Below are positions 40,566 through 50,092 of a DNA stretch of 64,000 nt, in pieces. Location of the stretch: assembly GCF_008974285.1 (NCBI RefSeq), contig NZ_BKZV01000002.1:599410-663409 (forward strand), in the 5' to 3' direction. This DNA comes from Thermogemmatispora aurantia (GTDB lineage: Bacteria; Chloroflexota; Ktedonobacteria; Ktedonobacterales; Ktedonobacteraceae). Numbering within the stretch: the first letter of the stretch is position 1; each line of letters begins with the position of its first letter. The position numbers and the translations under genes are program-made. Below the pieces are notes generated by a model, which worked only from the letters and a program-made list of their open reading frames with translations, did not search any database and was not told the origin of the DNA.

Positions 40566-41846
40566 GTGCTGGATCTCGGCTTTATTCGCAATCATCCCGA
40601 GCTTGTCAAGGAGGCTGTACGCCTCAAGCAGAGCGATTTTGATGTCGACCAGTTTCTGGCCCTTGATCGCCAGGTCTTAGAGCTGCAACACCAGGTCGAG
40701 ACACTGCGAGCCGAACAAAACCAGCTCTCGAAACGCATCGGACAGGCAGGCAAAGATAAGGAGCTGCGCGAGTCGCTCATCGCCGAGGGCAAACAGCTGG
40801 CGGCGCGCCTCAAGGAGCTAGAGCCGCAGCTGGAGGCTCTTACCGAGCAGCGTCAGCAGCTTCTCTATCTGGTACCCCAGATTCCTGATCCCTCGGCCCC
40901 GGTCGGCACTAGTGAGGAGGATAATGTCCCGGTGCGCTATTGGGGAGAGAAGCCGCAGTTCGATTTTCCGCTGCTAGACCACTACACGCTGATGCAGAAG
41001 CTGGACCTGGTCGACATGGAGCGTGCGGCCAAAATCGCCGGCTCGCGCAGCTATGTGCTCAAGGGCGACGCCGCCCGCCTTGAAATGGCCCTCCTGCACT
41101 TCGCTTTCGATCGCATCGCCGCTAAGGGCTTCACGCCCCTGATCGTACCAGCGATGGCGCGCGAGTTCTGCTTTATTGGCAACGGCCAGTTTCCGCGCGG
41201 ACGGGACCAGGTCTATGCCCTGGAGGGCGAGGATACTTTCCTCGTGGGGACCGCCGAGGTCTCGATTACGGGCATGTTCAAGGACGAGATTCTTAGCTAC
41301 GAGGAGCTGCCCCTGACCTTTGTCGGCTTCTGCCCCTGCTTCCGCAAAGAGGCCGGCACCTACGGCAAGGATACGCGCGGCGTCTTCCGCGTCCATCAGT
41401 TCAACAAGGTTGAGCAGTATGTGATCTGCGAAGCCTCACACGAGGAGTCGGTGCGCTGGCACGAGCAGCTGATTCGCAACGCCGAGGAGCTGGTTCAGGC
41501 TCTGGAGATCCCCTATCGCGTGGTTAACGTCTGCACCGGCGACATGGGTGATGGCAAGGTCGGCATGTACGATCTGGAATGCTGGGTTCCCAGCGAGGGC
41601 CGCTATCGGGAAACACATTCTTGCTCGTACTTCCACGACTGGCAGGCACGGCGCGTCAATATCCGCTATCGTGATCGCGATGGCAAGGTGAAGTTCGTGC
41701 ACACGCTTAATAACACGGCCATCGCCTCACCGCGCATTCTGATCCCGCTGCTAGAGAACCACCAGCAGCCCGATGGCTCGGTACGCATTCCAGAAGCCCT
41801 GCGCCCCTATCTGGGAGGACAGGAAGTGCTGCGAGCACGCCGCTGA
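40566..41846 (+). CDS. serS: Seryl-tRNA synthetase
   Basis: Class II synthetase that charges tRNA-Ser (and tRNA-Sec). The 426-residue protein has the N-terminal coiled-coil arm (VLELQHQVETLRAEQNQLSKRI), motif 2 FRKEAGTYGKDTRGVFRVHQFNKVEQ and motif 3 near TLNNTAIASPR, with the serine-binding GTAEVSITG. Length is normal. The start is the GTG at 40566, with AAGGAGG 8 bases upstream; earlier ATG frames would run into the leader. It is under the T-box leader described above. Confidence 0.97.
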   Translation: MLDLGFIRNHPELVKEAVRLKQSDFDVDQFLALDRQVLELQHQVETLRAEQNQLSKRIGQAGKDKELRESLIAEGKQLAARLKELEPQLEALTEQRQQLLYLVPQIPDPSAPVGTSEEDNVPVRYWGEKPQFDFPLLDHYTLMQKLDLVDMERAAKIAGSRSYVLKGDAARLEMALLHFAFDRIAAKGFTPLIVPAMAREFCFIGNGQFPRGRDQVYALEGEDTFLVGTAEVSITGMFKDEILSYEELPLTFVGFCPCFRKEAGTYGKDTRGVFRVHQFNKVEQYVICEASHEESVRWHEQLIRNAEELVQALEIPYRVVNVCTGDMGDGKVGMYDLECWVPSEGRYRETHSCSYFHDWQARRVNIRYRDRDGKVKFVHTLNNTAIASPRILIPLLENHQQPDGSVRIPEALRPYLGGQEVLRARR

Positions 41847-41928
41847 TCGTCGCCACGCGGCGCCCGTTGGCCTGGCCCGCCCCGCGGCGCGCGCCAGCTC
41901 CGCCATTGGCGCCAGGCTGGAAGGCCGA

Positions 41929-42450
41929 CTAGGTGAGAGGGATGATTTCCCCGCGCGGGCTGCCGCTGGCGTCTTCAATGTAGAGGCGGCCCAGTGTGCA
42001 GATTGGCTGACTGCGCCGATCGGTAGCGCTGCCGGGATTGAAGAGCAGCAGCCTATCTTGTTGACGCAGATAGGGAACGTGGGTGTGGCCGAAGATGACG
42101 CAGCGCGCCTGCGGAAACTCGCGGCGGGCCGCTTCCAGGAGCGCCTCCTCCTCATTGCGCCGCCGGCGCGCGCTGTCTGGGCTGAGGATATGAACGACCC
42201 CAATGCGACAGCCGCCGATCACCAGCTCGCGTTTGAGGGGCAGCGCCCTCCGCACTTCGTCACTCTCGACGTTGCCCTGCACGGCTACGACGGGCGCGAT
42301 GGCCTCTAGCTCGTTGATGACGGAGAGCACCGAGAGGTCGCCCGCATGAATGATCAGCTCAACATCGGCAAAATGACGCCAGATGGCCTCGGGCAGGGCC
42401 TTGAAGCGCGGAATATGGGTATCCGACAGGACACCGATGATGTGTTCCAT
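41929..42450 (-). CDS. YfcE/MJ0936-family metallophosphoesterase
   Basis: The 173-residue phosphodiesterase has all calcineurin-like metal motifs: GVLSDTHIP (D-x-H), HAGDLS (GD), VQGNVE (GN), VVHIL, and GHTHVP near the end, all in the order of small YfcE/MJ0936 enzymes. These hydrolyse phosphodiesters such as cAMP analogues or nucleotides in vitro; the natural substrate is unknown. GGAGGTAAGAG lies upstream of the ATG. It is divergent from a second metallophosphoesterase at 42619. Confidence 0.9.
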   Translation of the reverse strand: MEHIIGVLSDTHIPRFKALPEAIWRHFADVELIIHAGDLSVLSVINELEAIAPVVAVQGNVESDEVRRALPLKRELVIGGCRIGVVHILSPDSARRRRNEEEALLEAARREFPQARCVIFGHTHVPYLRQQDRLLLFNPGSATDRRSQPICTLGRLYIEDASGSPRGEIIPLT

Positions 42451-42618
42451 CGGCTCTTACCTCCGTTGCAGCAGACAGGCCGGTCGGTCCATGACGAGCG
42501 GGAGCCGTGCCAGGCAAGAAGCCAGCAGGTGGCAGCCAACCCGGCAGCTGCCTGGCCCGGCAGGTAACGAATCGCCTGCTCTTGTCGCTCGCTCTAAGGA
42601 GAGGATAGCAGATTCACT

Positions 42619-43329
42619 ATGCGCATCGCCATTATCTCCGATATTCATGGGAATCAGGTGGCCCTGGAGGCCGTGCTGGAAGACCTGCGTCGTCAACCGG
42701 CGATTGATCAGCTGGTCATCGCCGGCGATCTCTGCTTGAATGGCCCCCGCCCGCGCGAGGTGCTCACTATTGTCCAGCAACTCGGCTGCCCGGTCATCAA
42801 AGGCAACGTCGATGAGGAGGTGGTGAGCGCCGCCCCCGAGAAAGGGCGCAAAAAACAGAGTACTGTTGCCTGGACGCGTGAGCAGATCGGGCCGGAAGGC
42901 ATCGCCTACCTGCGCAACCTGCCTTTCTCGTACCGCGTGACCAATCCCAATGGCAGCGATGCCCTGGTTGTGCACGCCAACCCGCACAATCTGGAGGACG
43001 CCATCCCTCCTAACGCCTCCGATCAGGAACTGGAGCGCTTGCTCGGTGGCCTGGATGAACAGATCGGCGCCCTGGCCTTCGGCCACCTGCATATCGCTTA
43101 TCAGCGACGCTGGCGGCGACTGTTGCTCTTGGATGTAGCCAGCTGCGGCCTGCCACGCGATGGAGATCGGCGCGCCGCTTACGGTATTCTCAGCTGGCAA
43201 GGCAGCGACTGGGAGGGCGAGATTCGTCGCGTACCCTACGACATGGAAGCCGTCGTCGCACAAATCCGCACCAGCGGCATGCCCCATCCCGAGCGGCGCA
43301 TCAAGATCCTGCTGGAAGCCCACTACTGA
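42619..43329 (+). CDS. Metallophosphoesterase, second family member
   Basis: The 236-residue enzyme has IISDIHGNQVALEAVLED, VIAGDLCLNGP, KGNVDEE, the VVHANPHN block and GHLHIAYQR, so its di-metal site is complete. It belongs to the longer YmdB/PrpE-like diadenosine-polyphosphatase-type branch and differs enough from its divergent neighbour (41929-42450) to be a separate family rather than a recent copy. AAGGAGAGG precedes the ATG at some distance. The substrate is unknown. Confidence 0.88.
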   Translation: MRIAIISDIHGNQVALEAVLEDLRRQPAIDQLVIAGDLCLNGPRPREVLTIVQQLGCPVIKGNVDEEVVSAAPEKGRKKQSTVAWTREQIGPEGIAYLRNLPFSYRVTNPNGSDALVVHANPHNLEDAIPPNASDQELERLLGGLDEQIGALAFGHLHIAYQRRWRRLLLLDVASCGLPRDGDRRAAYGILSWQGSDWEGEIRRVPYDMEAVVAQIRTSGMPHPERRIKILLEAHY

Positions 43330-43461
43330 GATTCTACAGCAGCTAGCCTGGAGCAGAGGCTGCCGAATACAGAGCAACGGGGCGCCGGCGGTGGTGGGGA
43401 GTCGCCACAGCCTGCGCCCCGTTGTCAAGGTGAAGCGCTGAAGCGGAGCAGCTATTTTGCT

Positions 43462-43665
43462 CTATAAGACATGCAATAATTGACAGAAGATACAGGTGCA
43501 GGTCGCTGGATGACCAGGAGCATGCTCAAGCAGCGACTGCGGTGGCTCGTTGTGGGGCAGCTCCTGCAGCGGCATCGCCTCCTCACCGAGGTAACTGGCG
43601 GCATCGCCGATATCGACCAGCTCAAGCTCACGCATAATTTCTTTCAGTTCACTTGTAGTCGCCAT
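43462..43665 (-). CDS. 67-residue protein with Cys-rich tail, possible peptide precursor
   Basis: The small protein has an acidic, helix-prone N-terminal half (SELKEIMRELELVDIGDAASYLG) and a C-terminal tail PATCTCIFCQLLHVL. That division recalls ribosomally made, modified peptide precursors (leader plus Cys/Thr core), such as thiopeptide-like or lanthipeptide-like ones. No modification enzyme, protease or transporter lies beside it. AGAAGAGGG stands about 13 bases before the ATG. It could equally be a small metal-binding protein. Low confidence as a peptide precursor. Confidence 0.5.
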   Translation of the reverse strand: MATTSELKEIMRELELVDIGDAASYLGEEAMPLQELPHNEPPQSLLEHAPGHPATCTCIFCQLLHVL

Positions 43666-44354
43666 GCTCAATGAACCCTCTTCTCTCGCAGAACACTCAG
43701 CCCCGGGACGCAGAGAGCCCGCACGTGTGGCGCACTCCTGCTGCAACAGAGGGTATGCCCCACATTGCATCAGGAAATGCTCAACAGGAGACTAAGATTC
43801 GATAAATTTCAATAATTAAGCGATAAAACCAGACTCTGATTGACCTCACCCTGTACACTGAAGCGTCGAGACCGCTGCCAGCAAGGGACAAGCCAGTCAG
43901 GGCCTTTTTTTCTCCGCTCGGCCAGAGAGTCGGCGTCGGTCACCGAGCAGGAAGCTTGATAGCTTCCACTTAATATATACGTGTCCGGGTTGACATTCAT
44001 CGCTGCAAGTGCAAGCGAATAGACCGGTTGGGTCAGGCAAGCGAGCAGGAAGCAGGCCAAGCGGGTCTGGGACTGCTGGCGCGGGGCGCAGCGAGCACGC
44101 CTGTGTCACAAGTGGCCAGCCAGGTTGGACACAGTAGTCACGCCGTCAGAGCACAGGAAGAAGACAGAGCCGAGGAGTATGGAGAGAACGGTAGGGTAGC
44201 AGCCTGTACTGGCCCGATCCAGGGGCATTGTTCAGCCGAGTTGCTCACCGGCTGCCTCTATCCTGCGAGGCCGCAGGCAGAAGGCAGCCGGTCGTCATGA
44301 GCAACCACACACCAGGGCAGACAGGGAAGAAAAGGAGCGAGCTAGCACGCCTGA
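43666..44354. other. 689 bp region downstream of the transporter operon
   Basis: Contains the hairpin GGAAGCT-TGAT-AGCTTCC (about 43951-43968), the large inverted repeat at 44240-44305 and a T-rich run (CCTTTTTTTCTCC, around 43903). No gene is supported. Confidence 0.4.
44240..44305. repeat. Three-part inverted repeat after the solute-binding protein gene
   Basis: GTTGCTCA (44240-44247) pairs with TGAGCAAC (44298-44305), CCGGCTGCC (44248-44256) with GGCAGCCGG (44283-44291), and CCTGCG with CGCAGG (44262-44277). The long rod lies about 50 bases after the stop of the solute-binding gene (minus strand). It may end or protect the liv transcript. Confidence 0.65.
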
Positions 44355-45617
44355 CTAGAAATGAGACTGCTGAGCAGCCACCCCGGTGAAATCCGGCGAG
44401 ATCGGCTTAACGCCGGCAGGCTGCGTAGCATCAACCTGATAGATCACAGAATCGCGCGTTGGCACACGCTGGTCGGGCGTCGAGCCATAGTGCGCGGGCG
44501 GCAGCAGACCTCCCATATCTACTGACTGCAGCGACTCGAAGGCCCGGAAGAGGCCATCGCGCGTCAGATCACCGTTTTCCATCGCCTTCTTCAGAATGGC
44601 GTAAGTCACATAGGACTCGGCATAGCCAAACTCGAAGTAGCCATCGGGCTGCTGCTTCGGGAAATACTTGGCCTGGTCCTGCAACATCTGCGCCATCCCC
44701 GGCACACTCGTATCGCCCCAGGCCGCTCCCTGGGAAACGACCCAGGCCCGGCTGATCAGCGGCTTGAGCGCCGGCACTGCCAGGAGCTGAATCGAGAAGG
44801 CCGGGCTTTGCAGAATCCACTGCGGATTGTAGCCCAGCTTGTAGGCGGTGGCGATAATGGTCGCTGTCGCCGTCGGCAGCGTTGTCATAAAGACGTACTT
44901 CGCCCCGGAAGCCTTCAGCTGCGCCACCTGGGCCGTGAAATCGGTATCATTGACCGCAAAGGAGACCTGGGCCACGTCATGCAGATGGTAGACACTGACC
45001 GCCTCGCGGTAGCCCGTCAGTCCATCCTGGCCGTAGTCATCGTTCTGGTAGATGATGGCCGTAGCGGGATTCTTGACCCCGAGCTTATTGACAATGTAGT
45101 CAAAAGCATTCTCTACCTGCAGACGGTAAGGTGTGCCAACGAGGATCAGATACTTTTCGCGCGCCAGAGCCGATGAGAGCGTCGCCGCCGAGACCAGCAT
45201 GTGATCGGCAGCCGCCAGATCCTTAATGGCAAAGGTTGGCTGCGTTCCGAGGCTGTCGGCGATCATCAGCACCTGGTTGCGAATCTGGTTATACTTCTGC
45301 ACCTCCAGCTGCGGGCTGTACTGCGTATCTTGTTCAATGAACTGGACTTTGAAGCCGTTAATGCCACCGTGGTCATTGACGTGATAGAAGAAGGCTTTGA
45401 CGCCATTGGCAATCGGGATGCCGACCGGCCCGGCTACTGGCCCCGAGTAGGGCGAGAGGATGCCCAGCGTGATCGTCTTCTTATTGAGATCGACGCCAGG
45501 TCCCGCCTTGAGTCCACCCGAGCTACTGCTCGTGCTGCTACTCGCGCAGCCTGCAAGGATCGGTAGACCGGCCAGGAGGATGAGTATACAGGCAAACAAG
45601 AAGCGTTTCGTAGCCAT
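44355..45617 (-). CDS. livK: Branched-chain amino-acid-type substrate-binding lipoprotein
   Basis: The 420-residue protein has a lipobox (ILAGCAS) and a type 1 periplasmic-binding fold with LGILSPYSGPVAGPVGIPIANGV and VIYQNDDYGQDGLTGYREA, typical of LivJ/LivK-like and related amide or carboxylate binders. It delivers the ligand to the LivHM-LivGF permease encoded upstream in the same set. The true substrate may be another compound, since this family is broad. The ATG at 45617 follows AAGGGGGT. It is the last gene of the operon. Confidence 0.9.
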   Translation of the reverse strand: MATKRFLFACILILLAGLPILAGCASSSTSSSSGGLKAGPGVDLNKKTITLGILSPYSGPVAGPVGIPIANGVKAFFYHVNDHGGINGFKVQFIEQDTQYSPQLEVQKYNQIRNQVLMIADSLGTQPTFAIKDLAAADHMLVSAATLSSALAREKYLILVGTPYRLQVENAFDYIVNKLGVKNPATAIIYQNDDYGQDGLTGYREAVSVYHLHDVAQVSFAVNDTDFTAQVAQLKASGAKYVFMTTLPTATATIIATAYKLGYNPQWILQSPAFSIQLLAVPALKPLISRAWVVSQGAAWGDTSVPGMAQMLQDQAKYFPKQQPDGYFEFGYAESYVTYAILKKAMENGDLTRDGLFRAFESLQSVDMGGLLPPAHYGSTPDQRVPTRDSVIYQVDATQPAGVKPISPDFTGVAAQQSHF

Positions 45618-45812
45618 AAACAATTACCCCCTTATCGAGCCAAAGGCACAAGATACTGCATAAAACCCGGCTGGTTCGCTTTTACTGGCTTCCTGATTGT
45701 AGACCTGAAGGGAAGCGCAGGTGGGCCACCACAGGCTGGCCGCCTGGCAAAGTGGCAGGCAAGAAGAGGGAAGCAGACGCGACGAGGCCCGTCCAGATCT
45801 CGTCAGGCGCAC

Positions 45813-47063
45813 TCAGGAGGCGCCGGTTCCGCCACTCCCCCGCTCCTCGCCGGGGCCAGGGAGACGCTGCTGAAGATCAACTACCTCGATGCTCTCACTC
45901 CCTTCTTTGACCGCCGCGCCCGCGCTCGCCCCCGTTCCCAACTTTTGAGGGCGAGGCCCGCCAGGGCGCAGACGGCGCACCAGACCAATGACTCCGCCTG
46001 GCTCAAACAGCAGGAAGACAATGATCAGCAAGCCATAGAGGAGCGCGTTCAGATCGCCGCTGCTGAGGCCCCCACCGCCAGTGCTGGGCGGTAGCAGCGA
46101 GAAGTAGTCGATGACCTGGGGAAGGGCGAAGACAAAGGCCGCCCCCAGGATCGACCCCCAGACATCGGCAATGCCACCAATGATGATGGCCGCCACAAAC
46201 TGGATCGACAGGCTTAGGCTCCAGTAGTCGGGGATCACATAGCGCGCATAGGAAACATAGAGCGCACCGGCCACGCCCGCCAGGAACGAGGAGAGCACGA
46301 AGGCCCCCATCTTGACCTCGAAAAGGTTCACCCCCATGATGGCAGCGCCCACTTCGTGATCCCGCACGGCCCGCATAGCCCGACCGACGCGTGAACGACT
46401 GAGATTGTAGACGAAGAGTGCCGAGAGCAGGAGGACCACCAGGATGAGCAGGAAATATTGCTGACCCGAGGTCAGGGCGATGCCCAGGATACTGTTCTGC
46501 TGGTCGAGCGAGAAGCCCCCAAAGGCCGGCACCGGGAAATTGCGCCCCTGTGGCCCCCCGGTGATGAAAGTCAGGTTGCGGAACAGATAATTGCCGATGA
46601 AGACCAGAGCCAGGGTCACAATGCCCAGATAGAAGCCACGCAGGCGTAGGGCGCTCGGCCCGATCAGCGCCCCAACTAGAGCCGCAACCAGGCCCGCCGC
46701 CGGCAGCCAGATGAAAACGGGCAGGCCCAGGCCCCAGGGATCAAGCGGTCCCGCGGGCGGATTGCCCCCCAGGAGCGCCGCCGTATAGCCTCCCAGGCCC
46801 ATGAAGAAGGCCAGGCCCAGCGAGATCTGACCAGTATAGCCCGAGAGGAGGTTGAGCGCCAAGGTGGCAATGGCCGCAATCAGGCAGTAGTTGACAATGG
46901 TAAACCAGTCGTCGCTGGCCAGCGAGAAGAAGAGCAGCAAGGCCAGCACTCCAACCCCCAGCCAGAGCCAGCGCGCCAGGCTTCCCAGCAAGCGAGGCGG
47001 CTCGGCCTCTCGCGGCAACTCCTGACGAAGACGGCTAGGGCCAGGCTCCCTTGTGGCGATCAT
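45813..47063 (-). CDS. livM: Branched-chain amino-acid ABC transporter permease LivM
   Basis: The 416-residue permease has about ten helices and the LivM core: YTGQISLGLAFFMGLGGY, LRLRGFYLGIVTLALVFIG and GRAMRAVRDHEVGAAIMGVN (coupling helix region). It pairs with LivH to form the transmembrane channel. A poorly conserved C-terminal tail (~50 residues, Gly/Ser/Glu-rich) is longer than usual. Its ATG overlaps the stop of livH by 4 bases (ATGA). Confidence 0.93.
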   Translation of the reverse strand: MIATREPGPSRLRQELPREAEPPRLLGSLARWLWLGVGVLALLLFFSLASDDWFTIVNYCLIAAIATLALNLLSGYTGQISLGLAFFMGLGGYTAALLGGNPPAGPLDPWGLGLPVFIWLPAAGLVAALVGALIGPSALRLRGFYLGIVTLALVFIGNYLFRNLTFITGGPQGRNFPVPAFGGFSLDQQNSILGIALTSGQQYFLLILVVLLLSALFVYNLSRSRVGRAMRAVRDHEVGAAIMGVNLFEVKMGAFVLSSFLAGVAGALYVSYARYVIPDYWSLSLSIQFVAAIIIGGIADVWGSILGAAFVFALPQVIDYFSLLPPSTGGGGLSSGDLNALLYGLLIIVFLLFEPGGVIGLVRRLRPGGPRPQKLGTGASAGAAVKEGSESIEVVDLQQRLPGPGEERGSGGTGAS

Positions 47064-47959
47064 ATGCGCTCTACCTTTCTTGAGCCAAAGAGACCATAGG
47101 GACGGATCATGAGGATGAGAATCATGATCAGATAGGGCGTTACCTCGTGCAGACCGGTACCAACCACCGCCGGCAGGCGGCTCTCGTAGCCAGCCGTCAG
47201 GACGCTGGTCAGACCGATAATGACTCCGCCGATAACTGCGCCGCTGACCGAGTCGAGGCCGCCCAGAATGATGGCCGGAAAAGCCACCAGGGCCGCATTG
47301 CCAAAGTTGGGATCAATGGCCAGACTATCGATCGCCAGCAGGACGCCGCCAAGCGTCGTGATGGCCGCCGCCAGTCCCCAGGCCAGGGCATAGACATTGC
47401 GCACATCGATCCCCATAGCCAGGGCCGCCTCTTGATCCAGCGCTGTGGCCCGCATGGCCAGCCCGTAGCGCGTGTGGCGAAAGAAATAGTAGAGGGCGGC
47501 GCAGAGCACAATCGTCACGCCAATGGTCCAGAGATCGCTACTGCCCAGATGCACGCCGGCCACATTGAAGCCGCTGGTAACGGCGAAAGGCGTGGCCGCC
47601 GGAATGGTGCGCGAACCCCAGCCTACAATGACCAGCGTGCGCAGAATGATGTCCAGACCAATGGTAATCATGAGGATAGTGAAAGGCGGACGACCAATCA
47701 TCCTGCGCAGCACAAGGCGCTCAAAGAGGAGGCCGATGACAATCGTGACCAGTAGTCCCAGCGGCAGCGCTAGCAAAAAGGGCAGATGCCAGTTTAGGAC
47801 AGCGCTGGCCACGACATAGGTGCCGACCAGCAGCAGCTCGCCCTGGGCAAAATTGATGACCTGGCTCGCCTTGAAGATGATGCTAAAGCCCAGCCCGATC
47901 AGGGCGTAGATACACCCCTGGGCTGCGCCCGCAAAGACTAGCTGAAGGAAGTAGGCCAT
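47060..47959 (-). CDS. livH: Branched-chain amino-acid ABC transporter permease LivH
   Basis: From the ATG at 47959 the product has 299 residues, normal for LivH, with eight or so helices. FAGAAQGCIYALIGLGFSIIFKASQVINFAQGE is the family's N-terminal pattern and RATALDQEAALAMGID the coupling region. GGAGGAG lies 9 bases upstream. Frames further upstream are low-complexity sequence. It overlaps livM. Confidence 0.93.
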   Translation of the reverse strand: MAYFLQLVFAGAAQGCIYALIGLGFSIIFKASQVINFAQGELLLVGTYVVASAVLNWHLPFLLALPLGLLVTIVIGLLFERLVLRRMIGRPPFTILMITIGLDIILRTLVIVGWGSRTIPAATPFAVTSGFNVAGVHLGSSDLWTIGVTIVLCAALYYFFRHTRYGLAMRATALDQEAALAMGIDVRNVYALAWGLAAAITTLGGVLLAIDSLAIDPNFGNAALVAFPAIILGGLDSVSGAVIGGVIIGLTSVLTAGYESRLPAVVGTGLHEVTPYLIMILILMIRPYGLFGSRKVERI

Positions 47960-48067
47960 AGCACATAGCTCCTCCTGCACAAGCAAGCCGCAAATAGTGC
48001 GATTGAGCGATGGGTAACACCATCGGCGCCTGGTAGGCTCAGGGCCAGAGAACACTTCTGGCATCTC

Positions 48068-48112
48068 GGCACGAGCAAACGAGCAAACGAGCAAACGCAC
48101 AAGCAAGCAAGC
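48068..48112. repeat. Low-complexity tandem repeat
   Basis: Three copies of GAGCAAAC are followed by GCACAAGCAAGCAAGCAG, between livG (ending 48153) and livH. It looks like slippage-generated sequence; no hairpin is formed. Confidence 0.7.
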
Positions 48113-48152
48113 AGAGCTGTAAGCCGACATGCCTGCCAGTCCGAGGCGGAGT

Positions 48153-49025
48153 TTAGTTCTCGGAGACGGCGGGCAAGTCATCGGCGGGCGCCGGCAGCTG
48201 CTCCGATTCTTCGCCCAGGTAGGCTTTGATGACCGCTGGATTGGCCTGGACCTCCTCCGGCCTGCCCTCGGCAATGACGCGGCCAAAGTCCAGCACCAGC
48301 ACACGATCAGCCAGGCCCATGACCAGCGCCATATCGTGCTCAACGAGGATCTGGGTGAGGCCGAGCTGCTCCTTGATCTCCAGAATGATGGCAGCGATCT
48401 CCTCAGTCTCTTCCAGGCTCATGCCAGCCACCGGCTCATCAAGCAGCAGCAGCTGCGGCTCCATTGCCAGCGCGCGCGCCAGATCAGCTCGCTTTTGCAG
48501 GCCATAGGGCAGGCTACCCAGAGGCCGATCGCGCACCTCTTTCAAGTTTAGCAAGTCGAGAATATGGAGACAGTAAGCGCGGTTCTCCCACTCTTCCCGG
48601 CGGGTCGGGCCGATAAACAGTCCGGCGCGCAGGATGCCACTGTGCATGCGCGTATGGCGGCCCAGCAGCAGGTACTCCAGGACGGTCATCGTGGGGAACT
48701 GGCCCATGTTCTGGAAGGTGCGTGCGATCCCAGCCCTGGCCACCTGGTAGGGCTTCAGGCGCAGCAAGTCCTGACCGGCAAAGGTGACCCGTCCCGCCTC
48801 GGGCTGGTAGACACGCGAGAGCACATTAAACAGGGAGGTTTTGCCAGCGCCGTTGGGGCCGATGACGGCAAAGAGTTCGCCCGGCCAGACGGCAAAAGAG
48901 ACCTCGCTAAGCGCGCGCACCCCCGCAAAGCGAACCGAGAGCTGTTCAACACGCAGCAGCGGCTCCCTGGGGTTGATCTGGTGGTTGTCGCTGGCCAGGT
49001 TGCTATGGTCAGGCCGACCACTCAT
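48153..49025 (-). CDS. livG: Branched-chain amino-acid ABC transporter ATPase LivG
   Basis: The 290-residue ATPase has Walker A GPNGAGKTS, the LivG-typical insert FQNMGQFPTMTVLEYLLLG, the signature region LGSLPYGLQKRADLARAL, Walker B LLLLDEP and the D-loop VAGMS, then VEHDM with the switch histidine. It energises LivHM with LivF. The ATG overlaps the livF stop (ATGA) and has GAGGAGG 7 bases upstream. The signature motif LPYGLQKR lacks the common SGGQ form, which is normal for LivG. Confidence 0.93.
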   Translation of the reverse strand: MSGRPDHSNLASDNHQINPREPLLRVEQLSVRFAGVRALSEVSFAVWPGELFAVIGPNGAGKTSLFNVLSRVYQPEAGRVTFAGQDLLRLKPYQVARAGIARTFQNMGQFPTMTVLEYLLLGRHTRMHSGILRAGLFIGPTRREEWENRAYCLHILDLLNLKEVRDRPLGSLPYGLQKRADLARALAMEPQLLLLDEPVAGMSLEETEEIAAIILEIKEQLGLTQILVEHDMALVMGLADRVLVLDFGRVIAEGRPEEVQANPAVIKAYLGEESEQLPAPADDLPAVSEN

Positions 49026-49822
49026 GACAGCCACCTCCTCTCTGCCGCCCTTTCCCGCCGCTGGCGCAGGCGCCCAAGCGCGAGCTGGCGCTCTCCTTCG
49101 CGCAGGCCCAGGTAGAACTGACGGATGTTCTCCTCTTGCAAGAGGCGCGCTGCTGGCGCGGCCAGAACGACGCGCCCCGTTTCCAGCACGTAGCCATAGT
49201 GGGCCACCGAGAGGGCCATCTGCGCATTCTGCTCGACAAGCAGAACAGCGGTGCCTTCGGCGTTGATCTCGGCAATGATGTTGCGAATGCGCTGCACCAT
49301 GAAGGGGGCCAGGCCAAGAGATGGCTCGTCGAGGAGCAGCAGGCGCGGCGAAGCCATCAGGGCACGCCCGATGGCCAGCATCTGCTGTTCGCCACCTGAG
49401 AGATAGCCCGCCCGACTGCTGCGCCGCTCGGCAAGGACCGGGAAGAGGCTCATGACGCGATCATAGGCGCGACGGATAGCGGCGGGATTGCGCACGGTGA
49501 TAGCACCAGCGTGGAGGTTTTCATCAACGGTCAGGTCGTCAAAGATGCGGCGCCCTTCCAGGACCTGGGTGATGCCCAGCTGCACGATGCGCGTGGGGGA
49601 AAGACGATCGATGCGCTCACCTGCCCAGAGGATGCGACCACCAACCAGGGCGCCACGATGTAATGGGAGCAGGCCAGAGATGGCCCGCAGGAGGGTGGTC
49701 TTGCCGGCTCCGTTGGTGCCCAGCAGGGCGACGACCACCTTTTCAGGGATCTCAAGCGAGGCACCCCGCAATGCGGGGATGACGTTCTGATAGGTGACGG
49801 CAACGTCCTGCAGCTCTAGCAT
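49022..49822 (-). CDS. livF: Branched-chain amino-acid ABC transporter ATPase LivF
   Basis: The 266-residue ATPase shows GTNGAGKTT, the LVGGRILWAGERI segment, ITQVLEGRRIFDDLTVDENL, signature YLSGGEQQMLAIGRAL, LLLLDEPSLGLAP and VEQNA, all LivF features. It is the first gene of the livFGHMK-type operon. GGAGGAAG lies 6 bases before the ATG. The C-terminal ~20 residues are Arg-rich. The operon promoter is probably the minus-strand arm of the symmetric element at 50093-50124. Confidence 0.94.
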   Translation of the reverse strand: MLELQDVAVTYQNVIPALRGASLEIPEKVVVALLGTNGAGKTTLLRAISGLLPLHRGALVGGRILWAGERIDRLSPTRIVQLGITQVLEGRRIFDDLTVDENLHAGAITVRNPAAIRRAYDRVMSLFPVLAERRSSRAGYLSGGEQQMLAIGRALMASPRLLLLDEPSLGLAPFMVQRIRNIIAEINAEGTAVLLVEQNAQMALSVAHYGYVLETGRVVLAAPAARLLQEENIRQFYLGLREGERQLALGRLRQRRERAAERRWLS

Positions 49823-50092
49823 AGGCGCTTCCTCCGTCGGCAGCGATGCTGACTCTCTCTAGCCCTTCTCGCTTCCCTGCTCAGGCCCGCTCGCGGACAC
49901 TCGGTCGGCGCTACGGCCCGCTTCAGCCAGGCTTGTCTCTACCCGCCTGCCCGGCCAGCACGGGCAGCCTACCCTGACTAGCCTATTCTGGTTAGCCCCT
50001 CGTCTGCCCTCCTCACCTGCCTGCACCGCCGCAGGTTCCTCTCCTTGCCGCTGGCACCGACCCTGGCGGCCACTGGCGTTTCATGCAAGCCT

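Noticed and set aside
42457-43428. 323-codon minus-strand frame opposite the second metallophosphoesterase
   Set aside because: The plus-strand frame has complete catalytic motifs; this is its shadow.
48068-48112. CRISPR-like regular repeats
   Set aside because: Units are 8 bases or less and directly adjoining, without spacers; simple tandem repeats only. No CRISPR array found anywhere in the window.
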